Assembly (NCBI GenBank): GCA_947459055.1
Contig: CANHCG010000108.1
Coordinates: 1-6,427 of the forward strand
Origin: Cytophagaceae bacterium
GTDB lineage: Bacteria > Bacteroidota > Bacteroidia > Cytophagales > Spirosomataceae
Reading direction: 5' to 3'
Length of the DNA: 6,427 nt
Made by a program: the position numbers and the translations under genes. Of the stretch, positions 1 to 6,069 are shown piece by piece; within the stretch, counting starts at the first letter, position 1; each line of letters opens with the position of its first letter. Below the pieces are notes generated by a model. That model did not search any database. It worked only from the letters and a program-made list of their open reading frames with translations, and had not been told where the DNA came from.

Positions 1-1012
1 TCACCCTGAGGTATACATCGTATTGTTACCGGCTTTGGGTATGACATCTGAGATTATCGCAACCAACTCACGTAAGCCAATCTTTGGTTACCGTGCGATG
101 ATTGGTTCGATGATGGGTATTACAGTTTTGGCATTTATTGTATGGGCACATCACATGTTTGTGACGGGAATGAATCCATTCCTAGGATCGGTATTTATGT
201 TCTTGACTTTGATTATCGCAGTACCATCAGCGGTGAAAGCATTTAATTACATTACCACATTATGGAAAGGAAATATCGTATTTACTCCGGCGATGTTGTT
301 CTCGATCGGTTTAGTATCCATGTTTATATCAGGTGGAGTAACTGGAATTATCTTGGGTAATTCGGCCTTGGACATCAACTTGCACGATACCTATTTCGTA
401 GTGGCTCACTTCCACTTAGTAATGGGTGCGGCTTCTTTCTTCGGATTGATGGCGGGTGTTTACCACTGGTTCCCTAAAATGTTTGGTCGGATGATGAATA
501 AGACATTAGGATATGTACACTTCTGGTTTACTTTTGTAGGTGTTTACATGGTATTCTTCCCGATGCACTACATTGGTATCGCAGGATTCCCACGTCGTTA
601 TTATACTTTTACGGCATTAGGAAATGATGGAATGGCAGCATTTACAAACATGAATTCATTCATTTCAATCGCAGCCATCATCACATTTACAGCACAAGCC
701 TTCTTCGCATTCAATTTCTTCTATTCGATTTTCAAAGGCAAAAAAGCTCCTCAAAATCCATGGAACTCGAATACTTTGGAGTGGACAACGCCTGTAAATC
801 CGGGTCATGGCAACTGGGAAGGAGAAATTCCAGCGGTGTATCGTTGGCCTTATGACTATAGCAAGCCAGGTTCGGCTTCTGATTTTATTCCACAAAACGT
901 TCCGCATTCAGCTACACCTGAATCGAATTTGCCGGAAGAAAATGAAGAAATTGCTAAAGAAAAAGATATTGAAGGATTATTAGGCGCTCAAAACGAGAGT
1001 TATAATCGTTAA
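1..1012 (+). CDS. ctaD: Cytochrome c oxidase subunit I (3' part, start outside window)
   Basis: This is the catalytic subunit of the aa3-type heme-copper oxidase, an inner-membrane proton pump that reduces O2 to water. Only the last 336 residues are present. The first complete codon, at base 2, is the CuB-ligand His of HPEVY, the motif holding the His-Tyr crosslink pair and the D-channel Glu of A1-type oxidases. The other two CuB ligands (HH, bases 149-154), the K-channel Lys (236-238), and the HDTY...HFH segment with the heme a3 and heme a histidines (407-409 and 413-415) are all intact. The C-terminus has a NPGHGNWEGEIPAVYRWPYD segment and ends in a long acidic tail. The TTG at base 23 is internal, not the real start. 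A strong terminator-like hairpin follows the stop. Identity is very secure; the symbol could equally be coxA. Confidence 0.97.
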   Translation, partial: HPEVYIVLLPALGMTSEIIATNSRKPIFGYRAMIGSMMGITVLAFIVWAHHMFVTGMNPFLGSVFMFLTLIIAVPSAVKAFNYITTLWKGNIVFTPAMLFSIGLVSMFISGGVTGIILGNSALDINLHDTYFVVAHFHLVMGAASFFGLMAGVYHWFPKMFGRMMNKTLGYVHFWFTFVGVYMVFFPMHYIGIAGFPRRYYTFTALGNDGMAAFTNMNSFISIAAIITFTAQAFFAFNFFYSIFKGKKAPQNPWNSNTLEWTTPVNPGHGNWEGEIPAVYRWPYDYSKPGSASDFIPQNVPHSATPESNLPEENEEIAKEKDIEGLLGAQNESYNR

Positions 1013-1025
1013 ACCCAATTAAATG

Positions 1026-1070
1026 AAAAAGGTGCATCGAAATGAATTTCATTTGGATGCACCTTTTTTT
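1026..1070 (+). terminator. Rho-independent terminator-like hairpin between ctaD and ctaA
   Basis: Bases 1026-1038 pair perfectly with 1056-1068 (13 bp, core GGTGCATC/GATGCACC flanked by A5/T5). After one G-G mismatch, 1040-1045 pairs with 1049-1054 (6 bp), leaving a 3-base loop. An unbroken T-run at 1064-1071 follows the GC-containing stem. This is a textbook intrinsic terminator, and the A-run on the other side could make it work in both directions, although no minus-strand gene lies here. It starts 13 bases after the ctaD stop and ends about 10 bases before the ctaA ATG, so it either separates two transcripts or acts as a partial attenuator inside one operon. Confidence 0.88.
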
Positions 1071-1081
1071 TAGCTCCATTC

Positions 1082-1975
1082 ATGTCCTTTCAAAAATTTT
1101 GCCTACTCTCACTCATCAGCATTTATATGCTAATCCTCGCTGGGGCAATTGTCCGCAGCACAGGATCAGGAATGGGATGTCCCGACTGGCCAAAATGCTT
1201 TGGACGATATATACCACCTACACAGGCCTCCGAGTTACCCTTTAATTACCAAGAAATTTATAAGGAAAAATTACATGGCGAAGTCGTATTCAACCCAACA
1301 AAAACCTGGATTGAATACCTTAACCGGCTTTTAGGCGCATTAACAGGTCTCTTAGTTTTGATCACGGCCATTTTATCGTTCAAAGAAGAAAATCGCGTAC
1401 GTAATTATTCAATCGCAGCATTGATTTTAGTCTTGGGTAATGCGGTCTTAGGAAAATACGTGGTGGATTCCTTTCTGTTGCCTGGCGTGGTTACAGCTCA
1501 TATGTTATTGTCGATTGGTGTAATCTTTTTTTTAATCAAAGCCCTAAACATTCAGTCGGGTTATGTGGTTAAACCTTTGTCGGCACGAAGCTGGGTGGGT
1601 ATCAATTTAATCATCATTTTTATCCAAATTTTACTCGGGACACAGGTTCGAGAAAATATGGATCATGTGATTGCTGAATTGGGCGAGGGAGCTAAGGACA
1701 ACTGGATATCGAGCTTGAATATAATTTACGTTGTTCATCGCACGTTTTCTTGGGTTGTGTTGTTAAGTCATTTGATTTTATGGAAGAAACTGAAAGGGAC
1801 ATCTTTCCTACCTTACCGACAAGGCATATTGGGACTATTAGGTATCTCTTTCTTGACCGGAATTTTAATGGCTTACTTTGCACTACCTTTGGGAAGCCAA
1901 GCGGTGCATTTGGTTATTTCATTGGTATTAGTGGGTTGGCATATGCACACCTGGATTGCAACGAAAAATAGTTAA
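1082..1975 (+). CDS. ctaA: Heme A synthase (COX15/CtaA family)
   Basis: CtaA is an inner-membrane enzyme that oxidises the C8 methyl of heme O to a formyl group, giving heme A for subunit I. The 297 residues match the usual eight-helix family. The start lies a few residues before the first helix (about 6-24). An RSTGSGMGCPDWPKC signature follows, with a Cys pair (C33, C39) in the first outer loop. Of the four family histidines, three are visible: H140 (TAHMLLS), H219 (VVHRTFS) and H276 (AVHLVIS). The first, expected as EYxHR, reads EYLNR, with E78 kept and Asn at 81 (AAC, 1322-1324). The third outer loop, with GTQVRE before it, has no Cys pair. The stop overlaps the ctaB start by one base (TAATG). 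No Shine-Dalgarno or clear promoter is visible; the hairpin at 1026-1070 lies immediately upstream. Family assignment is secure; the effect of Asn81 is unknown. Confidence 0.95.
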   Translation: MSFQKFCLLSLISIYMLILAGAIVRSTGSGMGCPDWPKCFGRYIPPTQASELPFNYQEIYKEKLHGEVVFNPTKTWIEYLNRLLGALTGLLVLITAILSFKEENRVRNYSIAALILVLGNAVLGKYVVDSFLLPGVVTAHMLLSIGVIFFLIKALNIQSGYVVKPLSARSWVGINLIIIFIQILLGTQVRENMDHVIAELGEGAKDNWISSLNIIYVVHRTFSWVVLLSHLILWKKLKGTSFLPYRQGILGLLGISFLTGILMAYFALPLGSQAVHLVISLVLVGWHMHTWIATKNS

Positions 1976-2823
1976 TGGCAGAATTAAAACCCTATATCGC
2001 CCTATTAAAATCGAGACTATCCTTGACGGTAGCTTTTTCAGGGACATTTGGGTACCTATTGGCACCAGTTGAACATAAGCCCTTAGATATTGTTTTGATT
2101 ACCCTCGCAGGATTTGTATTAACAGGTGCTGCGAATATCGTGAATCAGTTGAAGGAAATTGAGCTCGATAAATTAATGAAGCGAACGGCGAAGCGGCCTT
2201 TGCCAACGGAAACCCTGCAGCCAAAACAAGCCCAAATTTATGGCTATGTGCTAGCGGTGGTAGCCTTGGGTTTATTGTATTATTTCAATTGGAAAGCGGC
2301 AGCGATAGGCTTGCTATCCTATATTTTATATGGGTATGTGTATACGCCCTTGAAACGCGTAGGGCCTATTTCAGTTTTTGTGGGGGCTTTTCCGGGTGCT
2401 TTCCCGCCGATGATTGGTTGGGTCGCTGCGACCGGCCATTTTGGTTGGGAACCGGGCATTCTATTTGCGATTCAATTTTTCTGGCAGTTTCCACATTTTT
2501 GGGCGATTGCTTGGGTGGCGGATGCAGATTACCGAAAAGCAGGATTTAAGATGTTACCAAATGATGGCAAAAAGGATATTAAAACGGCCTTTACCATTAT
2601 GATTTATACCTTATTTTTGGTGCCTTTGGGATTTGTTCCATATTTAATGCACATGACGGGAATTAAATCGGCGATTATTACGGTGATAGCGGGTATTTTA
2701 TTTCTTTGCCAAACTTTTTATCTGATGATGCGGCCGACGGATAAGGCGGCCAAATGGATGATGTTTGGATCTTTTTTTTATTTATTGATTATGCAAATTG
2801 CCTTATTATTTGATCAAGTATGA
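1975..2823 (+). CDS. ctaB: Protoheme IX farnesyltransferase (heme O synthase)
   Basis: CtaB is a UbiA-superfamily membrane prenyltransferase that joins farnesyl diphosphate to the vinyl group of heme B, making heme O, the substrate of CtaA encoded just upstream. The 282 residues fit the family. The first prenyl-diphosphate/Mg-binding motif is N57-x3-E61-x3-D65, followed by MKRTAKRPL (68-76). Other family signatures are YTPLKR (123-128), the GAFPGAFPPMIGW segment (137-149), FWQFPHFWAIAW (169-180), and the second motif with D183 and D185 in DADYRKAGFKMLP. About seven to nine hydrophobic helices can be seen. The ATG overlaps the ctaA stop by one base, and the TGA overlaps the next start by four bases (ATGA), so translation of the three genes is probably coupled. 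The name cyoE is used for the same family in bo-type oxidase operons; the context here favours ctaB. Confidence 0.96.
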   Translation: MAELKPYIALLKSRLSLTVAFSGTFGYLLAPVEHKPLDIVLITLAGFVLTGAANIVNQLKEIELDKLMKRTAKRPLPTETLQPKQAQIYGYVLAVVALGLLYYFNWKAAAIGLLSYILYGYVYTPLKRVGPISVFVGAFPGAFPPMIGWVAATGHFGWEPGILFAIQFFWQFPHFWAIAWVADADYRKAGFKMLPNDGKKDIKTAFTIMIYTLFLVPLGFVPYLMHMTGIKSAIITVIAGILFLCQTFYLMMRPTDKAAKWMMFGSFFYLLIMQIALLFDQV

Positions 2824-3404
2824 ACATGAAAACAGCCAATGAAACCTTGGAACCACAAGCTACGCGCTCGATAAATCCGAAGATTTTTACGATGTGGTTA
2901 TTTATTGTTTCCATCATTATGCTCTTTGCAGCATTTACGAGTGCCTATCTGGTTCGTAAAGCAGAGGGAAATTGGGTGGAATTTAAGTTACCTGATTTGT
3001 TTAGTTGGAGTACAGGTGTCCTTATTTTAAGCAGTATTTCAATGCATTTGGCACTTTTAGCTGCAAAAAAAGACCAATTTAATGCGCTAAGAATAAGTAT
3101 TTCTATTACTTTTGTACTCGGATTGCTTTTTTTGGCAATGCAATATTACGGTTGGGTCCAATTAGTGGAAATGAACGTGTATTTTGTTGGTAATCCGTCA
3201 GGGTCTTTTGTTTATGTGTTGTCTGGATTGCATGGTTTACACCTAGTTTCTGGATTGGTTGTGTTGATTTTCGCTTTAGTAGCGGCATTTCGATTCAAAA
3301 TAAACGCGAAGGCATTGACCCAAATTAAAATTTGTTCCACATACTGGCATTTTTTAGATGTACTGTGGCTTTATTTATTTGTATTTTTATTGATTAACAA
3401 TTAA
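2820..3404 (+). CDS. Short cytochrome c oxidase subunit III-like protein (first copy)
   Basis: This is a heme-copper oxidase subunit III family membrane protein of 194 residues with five predicted helices (about 22-44, 61-82, 92-112, 129-157 and 175-192). It therefore lacks the first two helices of the seven-helix mitochondrial form. Family signatures are SGLHGLHLVSG (135-145) and YWHFLDVLWLYLF (175-187). A loop after helix two (SSISMHLALLAAKKD) aligns with the equivalent part of the next gene. Subunit III binds subunit I and stabilises proton uptake; it carries no redox centre. The chosen ATG overlaps the ctaB stop as ATGA; an in-frame ATG six bases on, at 2826, is an alternative. Two consecutive subunit III genes are, to my knowledge, usual in Bacteroidota cox clusters. 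Whether both are in the same complex cannot be read from the sequence. Confidence 0.9.
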   Translation: MNMKTANETLEPQATRSINPKIFTMWLFIVSIIMLFAAFTSAYLVRKAEGNWVEFKLPDLFSWSTGVLILSSISMHLALLAAKKDQFNALRISISITFVLGLLFLAMQYYGWVQLVEMNVYFVGNPSGSFVYVLSGLHGLHLVSGLVVLIFALVAAFRFKINAKALTQIKICSTYWHFLDVLWLYLFVFLLINN

Positions 3405-3414
3405 GCTTTTACCT

Positions 3415-4182
3415 ATGTCAGTTGCACACGCTGCCCCTGCTGTTCCTGAAAATTTATCTTGGTCAGGCGGTTCAGAACCTCTTAAAGCAAGTTACGGAAA
3501 ACTCATGATGTGGTTTTTCTTGCTTTCAGATACCTTTACATTTTCAGCCTTATTGGTTACTTATGGTATGATTCGTTTTAGCCAACCGGCTTGGCAAGGA
3601 ACGCCTGATACCTTTTATTTCTCAACGACCCACTGGCCTATCCCAGAAAAAGTTTTCGAAGCTGTTCCTTTTTTACATGGAATGGCCTTGCCCTTAGTTT
3701 TTGTTGGGATTATGACCTTTATTTTGATTGCTTCTTCAGTAACCATGGTATTAGCGGTGGAAGCCGGTCATCGTGGGGATCGCAAAGATGTAGAAAAATG
3801 GATGCTTTGGACGATTGTGGGAGGATTTACATTTTTAGGTTCTCAAGCATGGGAATGGACACACTTTATTCATGGTCCAGAAGATTTATCTTTAGCCGCT
3901 AAACAATTAATTGATGGGGTATCAACGCCCATTGAAGGCGCAAACTTAGTGCGTAATCCTTATGGTCCACCGGCCTTTGCTGATTTGTTTTTCTTTATTA
4001 CGGGTTTCCACGGTACCCACGTATTTTCGGGGGTAATTTTGAATATCTTGATTTTCTTTAATGCGGCGACGGGTGTTTATCAGCGCAGAGGTCATTATGA
4101 AATGGTTGAGAAAGTAGGTCTTTACTGGCACTTTGTTGACTTGGTTTGGGTATTCGTTTTTACATTCTTCTATTTAGTTTAA
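3415..4182 (+). CDS. ctaE: Cytochrome c oxidase subunit III (second, longer copy)
   Basis: This is the second subunit III family protein in tandem, 255 residues with five predicted helices (about 29-53, 89-115, 129-150, 188-215 and 234-254). Signatures are GFHGTHVFSG (197-206) and YWHFVDLVWVF (237-247). FLGSQAWEW (140-148) corresponds to the FxxxQxxEY part of mitochondrial subunit III. Compared with the preceding 194-residue paralogue it has a longer soluble N-terminus, a roughly 35-residue insertion between helices one and two, and a 35-residue polar loop (153-187) between helices three and four. Only ten bases separate it from the upstream stop. It is probably the principal subunit III of the oxidase. 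The symbol is by family and position; coxC would be an equal choice. Confidence 0.93.
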   Translation: MSVAHAAPAVPENLSWSGGSEPLKASYGKLMMWFFLLSDTFTFSALLVTYGMIRFSQPAWQGTPDTFYFSTTHWPIPEKVFEAVPFLHGMALPLVFVGIMTFILIASSVTMVLAVEAGHRGDRKDVEKWMLWTIVGGFTFLGSQAWEWTHFIHGPEDLSLAAKQLIDGVSTPIEGANLVRNPYGPPAFADLFFFITGFHGTHVFSGVILNILIFFNAATGVYQRRGHYEMVEKVGLYWHFVDLVWVFVFTFFYLV

Positions 4183-4202
4183 TTTTTTAACGCAGATCTA
4201 TT

Positions 4203-4517
4203 ATGGCTTCGCACGTTTCACACGAAACCTCAGAAAAAGAAATACCGGCTCCACAAACAGCGGCTATTTGGAAAACCTTTTGGATTTTATTGGTATTAAC
4301 TGCCATCGAATTCGTCATTGCTTTTACCTTACCAGCGAACACCTTACGGATAGCTATTTTCTCCGGAATGACGATTGTAAAGGCCTTTTATATCGTAGGT
4401 GAATTCATGCACTTAAAGCATGAAGTAAAATCCTTGATTTGGATGGTTTTGGTACCGACTCTATTCGTCGTTTGGCTGTTAGTGGCTTTGATTTACGAAG
4501 GAGGACACCTCTATTGA
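4203..4517 (+). CDS. Cytochrome c oxidase subunit IV family protein
   Basis: This is a small membrane subunit of the bacterial oxidase, 104 residues. It has a polar N-terminal tail (1-20) and three predicted helices (about 22-42, 48-66 and 77-98), as in the prokaryotic cytochrome c oxidase subunit IV family (COX4_pro). The diagnostic segment KAFYIVGEFMHLKHE (60-74) at the end of helix two matches the family's KAxYIxxxFMHLKxE pattern, and E36 within helix one is also typical. The gene lies 20 bases after subunit III and 25 bases before the SCO gene. The subunit is an accessory stabilising component without redox centres. Names used for such genes include ctaF and coxD; I leave the symbol empty because usage varies. 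Confidence 0.92.
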   Translation: MASHVSHETSEKEIPAPQTAAIWKTFWILLVLTAIEFVIAFTLPANTLRIAIFSGMTIVKAFYIVGEFMHLKHEVKSLIWMVLVPTLFVVWLLVALIYEGGHLY

Positions 4518-4542
4518 TTTAATTTTTCCCTTTTATTGGATA

Positions 4543-5259
4543 ATGACAAAGAAGACAGGCATATTATTTATTGTATTAATATTGCCTGTCTTTGTTTATT
4601 GGGGACTGAAGAAATTTGGGACAAATCATTTCACGCTACCTCGCTATATTCCTGCGATTGATTCGACCACAGGAGAAATCAAAATGGCGAAACGTTTGAA
4701 TCCCCGTTGGAATGAATCCGACATGGATACTGTTTTTCAAAGCCTTCCGTCTTTCCAACTGACCGACGAAACCGGTAAACCTTTTTCATCCGCTGCCCTT
4801 ACAGGAAAAATTCATATTGCTAGTTTCTTTTTTACACGCTGTACCACCATTTGCCCGAAGATTTCCACTCAAATCGGCCGCGTGCAAGATACATTTGAGG
4901 GCGATTCAGAAATTAAATTGATTTCGATTTCCGTAGATCCCCTGCATGATCGCCCAGCGCAATTGAAATCCTATGCCCAGCGATTTGATGCGAATCCGGC
5001 TCAATGGAGTTTTTTGACGGGAGAGAAAAAAATCATTTACCCGTTGATTTTAAAAGGATACCATGTCCCCTTGGCAGATGCCTCCGAATATGATCAGGCG
5101 ATCAAGAATCCCGACGAAACATTTATTCATTCTGAGCGTTTAGTATTAGTCGACAAAGAGGGAATCATTCGCGGATTTTATGACGGGACAGATAAGAAAG
5201 AAGTCGATAGACTCCTTGTTGAGATCAAGGTACTCAAAACCATGTATTCCATTCCATAA
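4543..5259 (+). CDS. SCO1/SenC family copper chaperone / thiol protein
   Basis: SCO proteins have a membrane-anchored thioredoxin fold facing the periplasm and take part in copper delivery to, or thiol reduction of, the CuA site of oxidase subunit II. The 238-residue product has an N-terminal anchor helix (about 5-22) without a lipobox. The redox and copper-binding CxxxCP motif is C100-TTI-C104-P in FFFTRCTTICPK. The SVDPLHDRP segment (130-138) and the third copper ligand H196 (FIHSERLVLVDKEG) are all present, so the active site looks complete. It follows the subunit IV gene by 25 bases and precedes the DUF420 gene by five. A long inverted repeat (4546-4595) begins immediately after the ATG and overlaps the codons for the anchor helix, which may influence translation initiation. 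Confidence 0.94.
   Translation: MTKKTGILFIVLILPVFVYWGLKKFGTNHFTLPRYIPAIDSTTGEIKMAKRLNPRWNESDMDTVFQSLPSFQLTDETGKPFSSAALTGKIHIASFFFTRCTTICPKISTQIGRVQDTFEGDSEIKLISISVDPLHDRPAQLKSYAQRFDANPAQWSFLTGEKKIIYPLILKGYHVPLADASEYDQAIKNPDETFIHSERLVLVDKEGIIRGFYDGTDKKEVDRLLVEIKVLKTMYSIP
4546..4595. repeat. Long imperfect inverted repeat at the sco start codon
   Basis: Directly after the sco ATG, ACAAAG (4546-4551) pairs with CTTTGT (4590-4595). After a three-base left bulge, ACAGGC (4555-4560) pairs with GCCTGT (4584-4589). After a one-base right bulge, ATATTA (4561-4566) pairs with TAATAT (4577-4582), leaving a ten-base loop. This gives 18 base pairs in all, inside coding sequence. In mRNA it would form a stem beginning at the first codon after the start. 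It lacks a following T-tract, so it does not look like a terminator. A role in translation control or mRNA stability is inference; chance is possible, but the arm containing GACAGGC/GCCTGTC is distinctive. Confidence 0.55.
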
Positions 5260-5264
5260 TTCGT

Positions 5265-5783
5265 ATGTATAAGACCAACGAAAAAATAATCAACCTACTT
5301 TCCATCGCTATCCCATTAGCCGTGGCTGTGTTAATAGGTATTCCAACAAAATTGCCCCTCGGCGAATGGACCAAAACCCTTCCGCATGCTATTGGCTTGT
5401 TAAATAGCACCACTGCGATTAGTTTGATTTTGGGTTTAATTGCTATCAAAAACAAAAACATTGCGGGTCACCGCAAAGCTATGGGAGCGGCATTTATTCA
5501 AGGAGCTGTCTTTTTGGTTTTGTATATTTTGTATCATATTTCAAATCCCTCGACACCCTTTGGTGGCGAAGGAATCATTCGTCCGATTTACTATTTCTTA
5601 TTGATTTCCCACATCGTTTTATCGATTGGGGTCGTTCGGCTGGTGTTGAAAGCGCTCCATTTTGCGCTGAATGATGACATCGAGGCGCACAAAAAAGTGG
5701 TGAAATGGGCCTATCCGATTTGGTTGTATGTATCGATTTCAGGTGTCGCTGTTTATTTATTAATTGCCCCTTATTATGTATAA
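5265..5783 (+). CDS. DUF420 membrane protein, CtaM-like oxidase assembly factor
   Basis: This is a 172-residue integral membrane protein of the DUF420 family with five predicted helices (about 8-26, 40-61, 74-92, 107-131 and 146-168). Family hallmarks are LN in the second helix (46-47), the GHRKAM turn (68-73), and histidines at membrane boundaries: H69, H91 in LYHIS, H116 in SHIVLS and H142 in AHKKVVKW. Such a set could bind heme or a metal. DUF420 includes CtaM of Staphylococcus aureus and YozB of Bacillus, the former being required for activity of heme A-containing oxidases. Position next to ctaA, ctaB and sco supports a comparable maturation role here, but that is inference by family and context. 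It starts five bases after the sco stop, and its 3' end overlaps the next gene by eight bases. Confidence 0.88.
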   Translation: MYKTNEKIINLLSIAIPLAVAVLIGIPTKLPLGEWTKTLPHAIGLLNSTTAISLILGLIAIKNKNIAGHRKAMGAAFIQGAVFLVLYILYHISNPSTPFGGEGIIRPIYYFLLISHIVLSIGVVRLVLKALHFALNDDIEAHKKVVKWAYPIWLYVSISGVAVYLLIAPYYV

Positions 5784-6069
5784 ATCCCTGACTATTTTAT
5801 TTCTGATTTTATTCGTGTTCATGGGCCTTGATGCGACAGCGCAGTGTGCGATGTGTCGGACGACGGTCGAAAGTACAATTTCAAATGGCCGTTCGAATAT
5901 CGCTACAGGATTGAATACAGGTATTTTGTATTTGTTGTCAGCGCCCTATTTAGCCGTAGCGGTCGTGGCTTGGTTATGGTTTCGCCAGAGTAAAAAGGAA
6001 CAACAAGCGAAGATTGAGAAGTGGAAATTACGTCAACGGGTGAGTCAGTTGCTCGGTGGACAATCTTAG
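5776..6069 (+). CDS. Small exported or membrane-anchored CxxC protein of unknown function
   Basis: The product has 97 residues and no named family that I can assign. It has an N-terminal signal-like hydrophobic segment (5-18) with a plausible cleavage site after ATA (20-22). The short motif Q23-C24-A-M-C27-R (CxxC) follows, then a polar stretch, a second helix (about 48-69) and a basic, Lys/Arg/Gln-rich C-terminal tail (70-93) likely to face the cytoplasm. The residue before C24 is Gln, so it is not a convincing lipoprotein. The CxxC would sit at the periplasmic membrane surface. I chose the ATG at 5776 over an in-frame TTG at 5764, because it gives a compact signal peptide and an eight-base overlap with the DUF420 stop. 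I believe similar small proteins occur at this place in other Bacteroidota cox clusters, from memory only. A thiol or copper role in oxidase maturation is a hypothesis. Confidence 0.8.
   Translation: MYKSLTILFLILFVFMGLDATAQCAMCRTTVESTISNGRSNIATGLNTGILYLLSAPYLAVAVVAWLWFRQSKKEQQAKIEKWKLRQRVSQLLGGQS

Noticed and set aside
23..25. TTG as the start of the first reading frame
   Set aside because: The frame stays open to base 2 and the upstream codons give the conserved HPEVYIV of subunit I, so this is an internal Leu codon of a truncated gene.
665..907. 80-codon open frame on the minus strand inside ctaD
   Set aside because: It lies opposite strongly conserved subunit I sequence, has no recognisable motif and no start context. 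A shadow frame.
1048..1055. TTCATTTG resembling the Bacteroidota -7 box (TAnnTTTG) just before ctaA
   Set aside because: One base off consensus, buried in the terminator stem, and with no TTTG-like -33 element at the expected distance upstream. Too weak to annotate.
1750..1971. 73-codon plus-strand frame inside ctaA
   Set aside because: Fully covered by the correct ctaA frame, which carries the conserved H276 region. No independent support.
3221..3259. Repeated TCTGGATTG in the first subunit III gene
   Set aside because: The two copies encode SGL of two neighbouring family motifs. A nine-base match explained by coding, not a repeat element.
4501..4511. GAGG-ACA-CCTC mini hairpin at the end of the subunit IV gene, followed by T-rich sequence
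   Set aside because: The stem is only four base pairs and lies within coding sequence, and the T-rich part is interrupted. Not credible as a terminator.
5764..5775. TTG start giving a 101-residue form of the small CxxC protein
   Set aside because: The ATG at 5776 gives a normal signal-like N-terminus with a Lys at position 3, and less overlap with DUF420. The four extra residues add nothing recognisable.
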